DNA of 64,000 nucleotides. Origin: Marinobacterium iners DSM 11526 (lineage in GTDB: Bacteria > Pseudomonadota > Gammaproteobacteria > Pseudomonadales > Balneatricaceae). The number at the start of each line of letters is the position of its first letter. The first letter of the stretch is position 1. This document shows, in pieces, positions 9,826 to 17,567 of this stretch. The stretch spans positions 1-64,000 of the forward strand of contig NZ_FNRJ01000013.1 in assembly GCF_900107855.1 (NCBI RefSeq). The letters run 5' to 3'. The position numbers and the translations under genes are program-made. The notes under the pieces were generated by a model that worked only from the letters and a program-made list of their open reading frames with translations, searched no databases and was not told where the DNA came from.

Positions 9826-10579
9826 TGATCAGCTGCTGCGTTACAGTCGCAGTATCATGCTGCCGGAGGTGGATATTGCCGGCCAGGATGCCTGGCAGGC
9901 CGCGCGCATTCTGATCGTGGGTCTCGGAGGGCTGGGTGGCCCGGCGGCTGCCTATCTGGCCGCGGCGGGTGTGGGTGAACTGGTGCTGGTGGATGATGAT
10001 CGAGTAGATTTGACCAACCTGCAGCGTCAGATTATTCATGCCGAAGCGGCCTGCGGTGAAGCCAAGGTCAGCTCGGCCGAGGCCAGCCTGAAAGCGATCA
10101 ATCCGTCTGTCCGAATTACGACAGTGGATCAGCGGTTGCAAGGTGAAGCGCTGGAGCGTCAGGTGCGTGAAGTGGATCTGGTACTGGACTGCAGCGATAA
10201 CTTTGCCACCCGTTTTGCGCTTAACAGTGCCTGCTTTGCCGCCGGCGTGCCGCTGGTGTCCGGTGCTGCAATCCGCTTTGATGGCCAGATCAGTGCCTAT
10301 GATCCGCGTGATGCCGAGTCGCCCTGCTATCGCTGCCTGTATGAAGAGGGTGATGAAGCGTCACTGACCTGCAGCGAGTCTGGCGTGTTTCCTCCGCTGG
10401 TGGGCGTGATCGGCAGCATGCAGGCGATGGAAGCGCTCAAACTGCTGGCCGGTATTGGTGAGCCTCTGACCGGCAGGTTACTGCTGTTGGATGGAAAACG
10501 TATGCAATGGCGCAGCCTCAGGCTGCGTCCTGACCCTGAATGTCCAGTCTGTAAAAGGAAAACGCGTGATGCAGGATAA
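9815..10579 (+). CDS. moeB: Molybdopterin-synthase adenylyltransferase-type E1 enzyme (MoeB/ThiF/HesA family)
   Basis: Starting at the ATG at 9815 (AGGTG just upstream) the protein is 254 aa. It has the nucleotide-binding GLGGLGGPAAAYLAAAGVG near residue 35, the acidic DRVDLTNLQRQ segment near 62, and a zinc site of two CxxC pairs (CYRC near 170 and CPVC near 245). Members adenylate the C-terminal glycine of MoaD, ThiS or similar sulfur carriers. No rhodanese domain is fused. Position after prmC is standard for moeB in this class, though a role in thiamine or another sulfur carrier pathway cannot be excluded. It overlaps prmC by 11 bp and the next gene by 11 bp. Confidence 0.9.
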   Translation: MLSDDQLLRYSRSIMLPEVDIAGQDAWQAARILIVGLGGLGGPAAAYLAAAGVGELVLVDDDRVDLTNLQRQIIHAEAACGEAKVSSAEASLKAINPSVRITTVDQRLQGEALERQVREVDLVLDCSDNFATRFALNSACFAAGVPLVSGAAIRFDGQISAYDPRDAESPCYRCLYEEGDEASLTCSESGVFPPLVGVIGSMQAMEALKLLAGIGEPLTGRLLLLDGKRMQWRSLRLRPDPECPVCKRKTRDAG

Positions 10580-10991
10580 CAAGATTAAAACACTGCTCGA
10601 ACGCAGCCATCGTATTGCGCTGGTGGGTGCCAGTGCCAAATCCCACCGTGCCAGTTACCAGGTAATGTCCTATCTGCTGGCCAGTGGCTATGAGGTGATT
10701 CCGGTCAACCCGGCGCTGGCTGGACAGGAACTGATGGGGCAGAAGGTTGTGTCGAAACTCTCTGAGATTGAGGGCAAGGTGGATCTGGTCGATATTTTCC
10801 GCAACTCGGTGGATGCCGGTTACGTTGTGGACGAGGCGATCGAGATTGGTGCCCCAGCGGTCTGGATGCAGCTGGGTGTGATCAACGAAGATGCGGCTGA
10901 ACGTGCCGAAACAGCGGGGCTTGAGGTGATCATGGACCGCTGCCCTGCAATCGAGATTCCTCGTTTGGGGGTGGTAGCCCCCGCCGCCTGA
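10569..10991 (+). CDS. CoA-binding domain protein (YccU type)
   Basis: The 140-aa protein starting MQDNKIKTLLERSHRIAL is essentially one CoA-binding Rossmann domain. It has VGASAKSHRASYQVMSYLL near residue 19, IPVNPAL near 46, VDLVDIFRN near 77 and AVWMQLGVINEDAA near 98. It ends with the conserved MDRCPAIEI segment. Such stand-alone domains resemble the N-terminus of succinyl-CoA synthetase alpha; their role is not established. AAGGA precedes the ATG, which overlaps the moeB stop. The gene ends 4 bp from the end of the convergent ankyrin gene, with no room for a terminator between them. Confidence 0.9.
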   Translation: MQDNKIKTLLERSHRIALVGASAKSHRASYQVMSYLLASGYEVIPVNPALAGQELMGQKVVSKLSEIEGKVDLVDIFRNSVDAGYVVDEAIEIGAPAVWMQLGVINEDAAERAETAGLEVIMDRCPAIEIPRLGVVAPAA

Positions 10992-10995
10992 GGCC

Positions 10996-11625
10996 TTAGC
11001 GGCCCAGCATCATGTTCCGAATCTTGATGTCATCCAGAGTCCGGCGCAGCTGAGAGAGCAGCGCCGGGTCTTCCATGCTTTCCAGCCATTGAGGTTCGCA
11101 CTTGGCACCGGATTGCAGCAGAAACTGCAGTAATGGCAGGTTGCCTGTGGGCAGCAGCCGAAGTAACAATGTGGTGCCGGTATCGTCAGGCTGGTTGATG
11201 TCAGCACCGTGCTCCAGCAGCCGGCTCAGGTGCAGCATCAGCTCAGTTTCTCGACAATACTCGATACAGTGATGCAGCAGGGGGCGACCGGTATGGATAA
11301 GATTGCTGTCGGCTCCGGCTCTGAGCAGTGCCGACAGCAGGTGAAGACTGGTTTCAGTCTGCCGCAGTGCCAATACGGTTAATGGTGTGCCGCAGGATGC
11401 CTTTGGTAGCGGTGCGGGAGTACGCTGAAGCAGCAGCTGCAGAATGCGCGGCTGGCGTGACCGTATGGCCAGTTCCAGCAGCGGTCGGCCATCGTTATCA
11501 ACTTGCTGCAGCGCGTCTGCCGAGAGCTTGCCTAGCAGTCTGACAGTGCGCTCTTCATCGCCCTTCACTATGGCGGCGGCGAGCTTGTCATAGTGAGATG
11601 TAAACAGTGATTTCAGCATATCCAC
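10996..11625 (-). CDS. Ankyrin-repeat protein
   Basis: The 209-aa soluble protein has about five ankyrin-like units, for example DGRPLLELAIRSRQPRILQLLL, GADSNLIHTGRPLLHHCIEY and GADINQPDDTGTTLLLRLL, each with the turn-helix-helix spacing of 33 residues. There is no signal peptide or enzyme domain. Ankyrin repeats mediate protein-protein contacts, and the partner is unknown. It is the last gene of a minus-strand run (EamA transporter, sixA, AEC transporter, ankyrin protein) with small gaps. The ATG at 11625 follows GGGGTAAAAG, a usable ribosome-binding region. Confidence 0.8.
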   Translation of the reverse strand: MDMLKSLFTSHYDKLAAAIVKGDEERTVRLLGKLSADALQQVDNDGRPLLELAIRSRQPRILQLLLQRTPAPLPKASCGTPLTVLALRQTETSLHLLSALLRAGADSNLIHTGRPLLHHCIEYCRETELMLHLSRLLEHGADINQPDDTGTTLLLRLLPTGNLPLLQFLLQSGAKCEPQWLESMEDPALLSQLRRTLDDIKIRNMMLGR

Positions 11626-11646
11626 TTTTACCCCTTTGTGTCCGCC

Positions 11647-12603
11647 TCAGATCACGCCCAGCAGGCGCAGCAGATAGATTCCTCCGCTGAGTGTCAGCAC
11701 CGACCCCAGTGTGGTTGTCAGTACGATATTGGCGGCCAGCTGAGCATTGCCGCCCATCGCGCGGGCCATGACAAAACTGGCGGCAGCGGTGGGGCAGCCA
11801 AACAGCACCATCATGATTGCCAGCTCTTGCCCCTCAAAGCCGTACAGCCAGGCTCCCAGTGTCAGCACCAGCGGCAGGATAACCAGCTTCAGTGCGGTTG
11901 CCCAGAATGCCTGCGATGAGGTGTCGTGCAGACTTTTCAGGTTGAGTGAAGCGCCAATGGTGAGCAGGGCCAGAGGCAGGGTCAGGTTGGCAAAGTAGTT
12001 GCCGGTTCGGGCCACAACCTCGGGCAGCTGCAATCCAAACCAGGATACCGGAAGGGCCAGTAGCACAGCCAGAATCAACGGGTTTTTCAGAATCTCCAGC
12101 AGGGTATCGCTCAGGCGCATCGCTTCGCTGCGTTGCATGGGAATGCTCAGGCAAATGATGGAGAGCACATTGAACAGTGGGATTACCAGCGCCAGCAGCA
12201 GCGAAGCCTGAGCCAGTCCATCCTGACCAAACAGGTTGAAGCTGACGGCAAGGCCGATGATGCCGTAGTTGCTGCGAAAGGAGCCCTGAATGAATACGCC
12301 CAGATCTTCGGGCGCCTTGATACAGCGTGCAGCCAGCCACCAGATCAGGCCAAAAGAGAGCAGAATGGTGACCAGTACATAGCCCAGCTGTTGTGGATTG
12401 AATACGGCATGGAAGTCCATGCGTGCAATGGACATAAATACCAGTGCGGGCAGGGTAATCACGAATACCAGTTTGGAGCCGGTAGCAACGAAAGCATCAT
12501 CAATCAGTTGTAGGCGACGCAGGAGGTAGCCCAGAAACAGGATGAAGAAGATCGGTGCAACAATATTGGCGGTATAACCCAGTGTTTCGAGGTAGAGGTT
12601 CAA
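11647..12603 (-). CDS. AEC (auxin efflux carrier) family transporter
   Basis: The protein is about 318 aa, all membrane. Around ten hydrophobic helices are arranged in two halves, as in AEC/bile-acid-type carriers. Motifs include FFILFLGYLLRRLQL at the start, GSFRSNYGIIGLAVS near 110 and GCPTAAASFVMARAMGG near 265. Members export or exchange organic acids such as malate or malonate, or auxin-like compounds; the substrate here is unknown. TTG at 12603 has GGAG 7 nt upstream, while GTG at 12609 would place it almost touching the start, so TTG is preferred. It lies between sixA and the ankyrin gene. Confidence 0.88.
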   Translation of the reverse strand: MNLYLETLGYTANIVAPIFFILFLGYLLRRLQLIDDAFVATGSKLVFVITLPALVFMSIARMDFHAVFNPQQLGYVLVTILLSFGLIWWLAARCIKAPEDLGVFIQGSFRSNYGIIGLAVSFNLFGQDGLAQASLLLALVIPLFNVLSIICLSIPMQRSEAMRLSDTLLEILKNPLILAVLLALPVSWFGLQLPEVVARTGNYFANLTLPLALLTIGASLNLKSLHDTSSQAFWATALKLVILPLVLTLGAWLYGFEGQELAIMMVLFGCPTAAASFVMARAMGGNAQLAANIVLTTTLGSVLTLSGGIYLLRLLGVI

Positions 12604-12656
12604 AACCACTCTCCATCTGAATGTATCAAAGGGGCTGATTTTAGCGGATCAGGGCA

Positions 12657-13163
12657 TTATTTTCTGGCGGAACGGTGCAGCTTTGGATAGTCGAGCCAGA
12701 GCTTACGGGCACACCCGCACTGCAGTGCGGACCAGTGGCTGATCATCAACTGCAGCTGAATGATGGTCCCGGTCGGCAGGCGTTCGGGTGCCTCGGGGCA
12801 GAGTTGTTGTACCAGCTCCAGCAGTCCAGGGTTGTGTCCCACCAGCATGGTGTGGTTGACGGAGTTCGGCAGTCTTCGCAGCACGTCCAACAGGGCGGAT
12901 GCATCGGCTTCATACAGAGTCGGACTGCACAGGGCTTCATCATCGTGCAGGTTGAAGGCGTCCTTCAATGGCTCTGCCGTCAGGCGCGTCCGCAAGGCTG
13001 GACTGTAGTGCAGCTGGTCGGGTCTGGGGCCCTGCCGCTGCATGCGCTGCACCAGCCCCGGCAGGTCGCGCTGTCCCCGATGGTTCAGTGGGCGCTCGAA
13101 ATCGGCCAGGGCAGGGTCGGCCCAGCTGGATTTTGCATGACGAATCAGCGTCAGGATTTTCAT
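12657..13163 (-). CDS. sixA: Phosphohistidine phosphatase SixA family
   Basis: From ATG at 13163 (GGAG 8 nt upstream) the protein is 168 aa. It begins with MKILTLIRHAKSSW, whose RHA motif carries the catalytic histidine of the histidine-phosphatase superfamily. The second histidine is in MLVGHNPGLLELV near residue 115. SixA in E. coli removes phosphate from histidines of phosphotransfer proteins, notably PTS(Ntr). Longer versions extending upstream have no homology and lie in the transporter gene. It follows the EamA transporter by 11 bp and is probably co-transcribed with it. Confidence 0.88.
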   Translation of the reverse strand: MKILTLIRHAKSSWADPALADFERPLNHRGQRDLPGLVQRMQRQGPRPDQLHYSPALRTRLTAEPLKDAFNLHDDEALCSPTLYEADASALLDVLRRLPNSVNHTMLVGHNPGLLELVQQLCPEAPERLPTGTIIQLQLMISHWSALQCGCARKLWLDYPKLHRSARK

Positions 13164-13174
13164 CAAGAGTCTCC

Positions 13175-14062
13175 TCAGGCAGGCCGGCGCAATGGTAATC
13201 GGTGGCCCCAAAAGAACAGAGCCAGCCCGGCAACCACGAGCAGACAGCCTTGCCACAGGCTTGCGGTCAGGGGCTCGTCATTCAGCAGGTGTCCAAGCAG
13301 CAGGGCGAAGATTGGGGTGATCAGCGTGACCAGCGCCACCGTGCTGGGCGGCAAATGGCGCAAGACATGGAAGTAGCTGACAAAGCCGACCAGTGAGCCG
13401 AAAACTGCCAGATACAGGATAGCCCAGAACGAACGACTGTCCGGATCTATCACCAGCGGCTCACCGCCGAGCAGCCACCAGGTCAGGCCAAAACCGGGCA
13501 GTGACCAGAGCAAGGCGCCTACGGTATGCGCCAGGGGGTGAGTCTGGGTGCCGGTGCGCTTGACCAGCACTGCGCTCAGGCTGAACAGCAAGACGGCCAG
13601 AAACAGCAGCAGAAGGCCCGGCAGGCTGTCCCCTCCCAGTGCCAACTCATTGGTAAAGATCACACCCAGCCCGGCAAAGGCGAGTGCACAGGCGATCCAG
13701 CGATACGCCCGCAAAGCAGGCTCCTTAAGTATCCACTGTCCGAGAATGGCTGACAGAATCGGTGCCAGGCCGAACATGATCGAAATCAGCCCGGAAGGCA
13801 CGTAGCGTGACGCGATATAGGTGCAGCACATGGCTCCGAATACGCCAAGAGAGGCGCAGGCATAAGTAGTCTGTGCCTCGCGGTGCAACGGCAGTGGAAT
13901 TCGCAACAGTCGCAGCAAACCCAGTCCGAGCAAAGAGGCAATCAACATTCTGACCCAGCCGGCCATGACCGGGTCAACGCTTTCACTGCTCCAGGCAATG
14001 GTCAGTGGTGTCGTGGACCAGATCAGGACCACGGCTAGATAGGCAATGGGGACCGATGACAT
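13175..14062 (-). CDS. EamA/DMT-family transporter
   Basis: The 295-aa protein has ten predicted membrane helices in two EamA repeats. The first starts IAYLAVVLIWSTTPLTIAW with the conserved WSxxP-type motif, and the second starts near residue 150 (GLLLLFLAVLLFSLSAVLVK). It ends LRRPA. DMT exporters of this kind move amino acids, nucleotides or drugs; the substrate is unknown. ATG at 14062 follows GGAG, but that Shine-Dalgarno site lies in a hairpin whose 3' arm abuts the start codon. A 35-codon ORF and another hairpin lie upstream in the leader, which suggests regulated translation. Confidence 0.9.
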   Translation of the reverse strand: MSSVPIAYLAVVLIWSTTPLTIAWSSESVDPVMAGWVRMLIASLLGLGLLRLLRIPLPLHREAQTTYACASLGVFGAMCCTYIASRYVPSGLISIMFGLAPILSAILGQWILKEPALRAYRWIACALAFAGLGVIFTNELALGGDSLPGLLLLFLAVLLFSLSAVLVKRTGTQTHPLAHTVGALLWSLPGFGLTWWLLGGEPLVIDPDSRSFWAILYLAVFGSLVGFVSYFHVLRHLPPSTVALVTLITPIFALLLGHLLNDEPLTASLWQGCLLVVAGLALFFWGHRLPLRRPA

Positions 14063-14090
14063 AACCGCTCCGTGTCATTAGACCGCGGTT
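14063..14090 (-). promoter_or_regulatory. Hairpin enclosing the ribosome-binding site of the EamA transporter
   Basis: On the minus strand, AACCGC (14085-14090) can pair with GCGGTT (14063-14068), directly next to the ATG. The GGAG Shine-Dalgarno sequence lies in the loop edge. Such a fold would limit ribosome access unless opened. The stem is only 6 bp and no alternative fold was computed. Confidence 0.4.
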
Positions 14091-14100
14091 TCAGCGACAG

Positions 14101-14124
14101 AGGCCGCAGAAACAGCTGCGGCCT
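14101..14124 (-). promoter_or_regulatory. Strong hairpin between leader ORF and EamA transporter
   Basis: A perfect 9-bp inverted repeat (AGGCCGCAG at 14101-14109 and its complement at 14116-14124, 6-nt loop) lies after the stop of the small leader ORF and before the transporter. No T-tract follows on the minus strand, so it is either a weak or factor-dependent attenuator or a structural leader element. Confidence 0.5.
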
Positions 14125-14137
14125 TGGTTCAATGGGA

Positions 14138-14245
14138 TCAGGAAAGATCAGGGCTCGGCAGCACAGCACGGTATCGCACCTTTGGCGAGATACCAAAGGT
14201 TTCGACGCGTCGCATGATGGTGGGTGCGCAACAGACAGGCTGCAT
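14138..14245 (-). CDS. Possible 35-aa leader peptide or small protein
   Basis: ATG at 14245 opens a 35-codon frame ending in TGA at 14138. GAGG sits at normal spacing upstream and a sigma-70-like promoter about 20 nt before the ATG. The peptide begins MQPVCCAPTIMRRV and ends RAVLPSPDLS; it has two adjacent cysteines, four arginines and four prolines and no membrane segment. A hairpin ACCTTTGG/CCAAAGGT falls inside the coding part. Its place just before a transporter with a hairpin-masked ribosome site fits a regulatory leader peptide. A free small protein is the alternative. I know no family for it. Confidence 0.45.
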   Translation of the reverse strand: MQPVCCAPTIMRRVETFGISPKVRYRAVLPSPDLS

Positions 14246-14271
14246 GAGAGGGTCCTCGCTGATAGCCATTT

Positions 14272-14300
14272 ATCATCCACCATTGTATGTAAGTGGTCAA
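14272..14300 (-). promoter_or_regulatory. Candidate sigma-70 promoter of the leader ORF/EamA transporter
   Basis: On the minus strand, TTGACC (14295-14300) and GATGAT (14272-14277) are spaced by exactly 17 bp. The start point would be near 14265, about 20 nt before the leader ORF. Two tandem 14-bp repeats lie directly upstream of the -35. Confidence 0.55.
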
Positions 14301-14309
14301 GCCGGCAGG

Positions 14310-14337
14310 GCTAAACCGTCGCGGCTAAACCTTCGCG
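14310..14337. repeat. Tandem 14-bp direct repeat
   Basis: GCTAAACCGTCGCG (14310-14323) is followed at once by GCTAAACCTTCGCG (14324-14337), with one mismatch. The pair ends about 10 bp upstream of the -35 of the leader promoter, a position typical of activator sites. No known regulator motif is recognised. Confidence 0.6.
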
Positions 14338-14440
14338 GAGACTGGTCGTAACGACAGGCATTCAGTTAAGCTGGTGCCAACAGCGCCTGACATCCAGAGC
14401 TTCAGGGTGCAGGACGGTCCTTGAGTACCAGGAGTTGTTG

Positions 14441-15361
14441 ATGAGTGGAGATGCCAGGCGTCAGTTTCGGATCTGTATCAATACCCGGGCGGGTGACCAG
14501 GCTGACGCTGATCTGGAGCAGCTGATTCGGCGCCGGATTCCCGAAAACTGCCTTCAGTCCCTGCAACGGCTGAGGCCCAAGACGGCGCTGCTGCCGCAAC
14601 TGCAACAGCAGGTCCGGGGTTGTATTGAAACGGGGGCCATATTGGTTGTTGCCGGTGGCGATGGAACACTCAATGCAGCAGTCTCTGCATTGGCAGGCAG
14701 TGATGTGACGCTCGGCGTGATTCCCTGCGGGACATTCAATTTCTTTGCGCGTGACCGAAACATCCCGGTCGATACCGAGGCCGCACTCGATGTTCTGCTG
14801 CATGGGCGGGAGCAGCATTGTCCGCTGTCCTTTATCAATGACATCCCTTTCTGCGTCAGTGCCAGCATCGGCGTCTACCCTCGAATCATTGCGGCGCGAG
14901 AGCAGGTCAGTGCGGTGACCGGCCGCAATCGTCTGGTCTCATTGCTGAGTGGAATCTGGGTGTTCCTGACGCGCGCACGGGGGCGAAGGCTCAGCCTTGA
15001 GCATGACGGAAAGCAACATGTCGAGACCGCGCCCATGTTACTGGCCAGTGTCAGCCCGACTCAGCTTGAGAGCTTTGACCTGCCGGAGGTAGAGGCTCTG
15101 AAATATGGCAAGATGCTCGTGTTTGTCATGCGCTCGGACAGTCCGCTGGCCCTGTGCCGATACCTGTGGGCAAGTCTTAGAGGTGAGCTTAAGCGACTGG
15201 AAGAACTCGACTGTTTCCTGACCGAATGCCTGCGGGTCTCGACCCGAAGGCGCAGACTGACCGTCGCGGTGGATGGTGAGCTGCACCGCTGTCGTTCTCC
15301 GCTGGTATTGGAAACCCGACATGATGCCTACCGGTGTCTGGTGCCCACAGGAGGCAGGTGA
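14441..15361 (+). CDS. Diacylglycerol/lipid kinase family protein
   Basis: From ATG at 14441 (AGGAG 6 nt upstream) the protein is 306 aa. The catalytic domain has VVAGGDGTLNAAVSAL near residue 73 (the GGDGT nucleotide-binding motif) and IPCGTFNFFARD near 98, the family's GT-N-FAR signature. The C-terminal beta domain carries the acidic VAVDGEL motif near 275. Members phosphorylate diacylglycerol, sphingosine or related lipids, or act in phospholipid diversification; the substrate is not predictable. Its TGA overlaps the ATG of the next gene, a metallophosphoesterase, so the two are translationally coupled. Confidence 0.88.
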   Translation: MSGDARRQFRICINTRAGDQADADLEQLIRRRIPENCLQSLQRLRPKTALLPQLQQQVRGCIETGAILVVAGGDGTLNAAVSALAGSDVTLGVIPCGTFNFFARDRNIPVDTEAALDVLLHGREQHCPLSFINDIPFCVSASIGVYPRIIAAREQVSAVTGRNRLVSLLSGIWVFLTRARGRRLSLEHDGKQHVETAPMLLASVSPTQLESFDLPEVEALKYGKMLVFVMRSDSPLALCRYLWASLRGELKRLEELDCFLTECLRVSTRRRRLTVAVDGELHRCRSPLVLETRHDAYRCLVPTGGR

Positions 15362-16176
15362 TGCGGCTGATTCAACTGTCGGATCTGCATTTTGGTACTG
15401 AGCGGCCTGAGGTAATCGAGGCACTGACCGCCACTATATGCAACCTGCAGCCTGATCTTGTGCTGCTCAGTGGCGATATCACGCAGCGGGCGCGGCGGGG
15501 GCAGTTTCGACGATGCGAGTCTTTTCTGGCGCAGTTGCCGGCTGCGCCTGTATTGGCGGTCCCGGGCAATCATGATATTCCACTGTTTAATCTCTGGCAG
15601 CGATTCTGGGCCCCTTATGCCCACTTTCGATCAAGCTTTGGTCCCAATCTGGCGCCTGAGTATACAGATGCAGATCTGCTGGTCATTGGGGTCAATACGA
15701 CTCGACCTGACCGACACGTGGACGGTTGCTTCCAGCCGGAAATGGTTGCGCATGTGGAACAACGGCTGAGGCGCAGCTCGGCATCACTTAAAATCGTGAT
15801 GGGGCACCATCCCGTTGACCGCGTACTGGAAAGTGATGAACGCAATGTCGCTGAGGGTGCGGAAGCAGCGGTACGGCAGTGGAGTGACGCCGGGATGGTG
15901 CTGTATCTGGGCGGCCATATCCACTATCCCTTTTGTGCTCCCCTTGAACGGCGTTACCCCGGGGTTCACTCAGAGTGCTGGACCGCTCAGGCCGGGACTG
16001 CAATTTCGCGGCGGGTCCGTGACGGCAAGCCAAACTCGTTCAACCTGATTGAGTGGCAATCTCTGCGCCGACAGCTGCAACTGGAACGTTGGGATTACAG
16101 TTCATCCAGCAGTAACGGGTTCGGCTGCGCCGAAGCCTTTCAGTTGCCGTTGCGGGGTGAGTCCTCATCGGTCTGA
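15361..16176 (+). CDS. Calcineurin-type metallophosphoesterase
   Basis: The 271-aa protein begins MRLIQLSDLHFGTE, the DxH metal motif. It continues with SGDITQRAR (GD) near residue 38, VPGNHDIPLF (GNHD) near 66, GHHP near 148 and GGHIHYP (GHxH) near 185, the full set of binuclear metal ligands. Substrates in the family range from cyclic nucleotides to phospholipid intermediates such as UDP-diacylglucosamine. Coupling to a lipid kinase gene through a TGATG overlap suggests a lipid-related substrate; this is inference. Its end overlaps the end of the convergent MFS gene by 37 bp. Confidence 0.9.
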   Translation: MRLIQLSDLHFGTERPEVIEALTATICNLQPDLVLLSGDITQRARRGQFRRCESFLAQLPAAPVLAVPGNHDIPLFNLWQRFWAPYAHFRSSFGPNLAPEYTDADLLVIGVNTTRPDRHVDGCFQPEMVAHVEQRLRRSSASLKIVMGHHPVDRVLESDERNVAEGAEAAVRQWSDAGMVLYLGGHIHYPFCAPLERRYPGVHSECWTAQAGTAISRRVRDGKPNSFNLIEWQSLRRQLQLERWDYSSSSSNGFGCAEAFQLPLRGESSSV

Positions 16177-17555
16177 GGGTGAGGCCTCTCTGCTTCTGTG
16201 GAATCTGTGCTTTCACTTTCCGCCACAGGTGGCTCAGGCTTGGCCATGAGTTCGCCTTCGTCACCGCTTTCGACTTCAGGCGATGTCGGTTCCTCCCGGA
16301 ACAGCTCTTCGATCGGTGTGTCCACGAACTCTTCATTACGCGGGTCGATCTCGGGAATGACATGTACATCCGGGATGGCTGGAATGAAGTGTTCCTGTGC
16401 ATCTACCGGCATGGGCGGTACACGATACTGCCGATAAAGGGTAAACACTGCCATGCTGACCAGGGCAACGGCGAGCGTATGGAACAGGGCCTCGGGGCCA
16501 AACCGTTCCATCAGCGCTGAGCTGACCAGCGGTCCCAGTACACTGCCAAGGCCATAACTGAGCAACAGGCCTGAGCTGGCGGCAATAATCTGGGAGCTGT
16601 CCATCATATCATTGGTGATCGCCACGGCGATTGAGTACACCGTAGAGGCCAGCCCCATCAGCACGCAGAGTGCGATCAGGCGCCAAGTGAAGGGGTCATT
16701 GACGGTGAGCGCGTTGGCGGCGCTGGCGAGGCCTGCCAGCACGCAGATCACCAGCAGCACATAGCTGCGCTGCACCCGGTCACAGATCCAGCCAATGGGC
16801 CAGGCACAGAGCATGGCCGCGAGAATGGAGGCAAACATGTAGATTGATATCTGGTTGTTTTCAAGGCCTGTCAGGCTGGCGAACAGCGGTACCAGTGAGT
16901 AGAAGGAACCGAGGAAAATGCCTCCAGTAAAAGCGGCAACAACCCCCAGTGGTGCCAGCCGAAGCAGTTGTAACAGCGACATTTTCTGAGTGGCTTCACT
17001 GATCTCGGGGGAATGCATGCGGGATAGTGACAACGGGATGATGCCGGCAATGATAAACAGTGCCGACAGGGTAAAAAGGGCATAGTTGATCGGGTTGCCG
17101 TTGCCGATCAGCAGTTGGCCGCCAGCGGCAGCCGAGTAGGCCGCAATCTGGTACATAGAGAAGATTTTGGAGCGGTTGGCGTTGGTGGCCACCGCACTGA
17201 ACCAGCTTTCTATGGTGATAAACAGCGCCGCGATGGTGAGCCCGCCGATACCGCGCAGAATGCCCCAATACCAGACATTGTAGGTCAGCGGATAGATCAG
17301 CGCCGCCATGGCAGCCAGGGCTGCAAATACGGCAAAGGCACGGATATGGCCCACGCGGCGTACAATTCTGTCCGCATACAGTGAACCCACCACAAACCCG
17401 GCTGAATAGCACACCATCACCATACCGATGGTGGAAGCATCAATACCGAGCAGACTGAAACGCAACCCGAGCAGGGTGATCAGGAAGGAATTGCCGACAA
17501 TCAGCAATGTAAGGCTGGCGAAGAGTGCCAGCAGCGAGATCATCAGTAAGCGCAT
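16140..17555 (-). CDS. MFS transporter with acidic C-terminal tail
   Basis: The 471-aa protein has twelve predicted membrane helices in residues 1-390, with the MFS loop 2-3 motif (GSLYADRIVRRVGHIR) near 58. It resembles the YcaD-like branch of sugar/drug antiporters. Residues 395-471 form a hydrophilic tail rich in Glu, Pro and Ser, which the family does not usually carry. It is likely cytoplasmic and its role is unknown. AGGA lies close to the ATG at 17555. The tail-coding part overlaps the convergent phosphoesterase gene. The substrate is unknown. Confidence 0.88.
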   Translation of the reverse strand: MRLLMISLLALFASLTLLIVGNSFLITLLGLRFSLLGIDASTIGMVMVCYSAGFVVGSLYADRIVRRVGHIRAFAVFAALAAMAALIYPLTYNVWYWGILRGIGGLTIAALFITIESWFSAVATNANRSKIFSMYQIAAYSAAAGGQLLIGNGNPINYALFTLSALFIIAGIIPLSLSRMHSPEISEATQKMSLLQLLRLAPLGVVAAFTGGIFLGSFYSLVPLFASLTGLENNQISIYMFASILAAMLCAWPIGWICDRVQRSYVLLVICVLAGLASAANALTVNDPFTWRLIALCVLMGLASTVYSIAVAITNDMMDSSQIIAASSGLLLSYGLGSVLGPLVSSALMERFGPEALFHTLAVALVSMAVFTLYRQYRVPPMPVDAQEHFIPAIPDVHVIPEIDPRNEEFVDTPIEELFREEPTSPEVESGDEGELMAKPEPPVAESESTDSTEAERPHPQTDEDSPRNGN

Positions 17556-17567
17556 CAGTCCTGTCCG

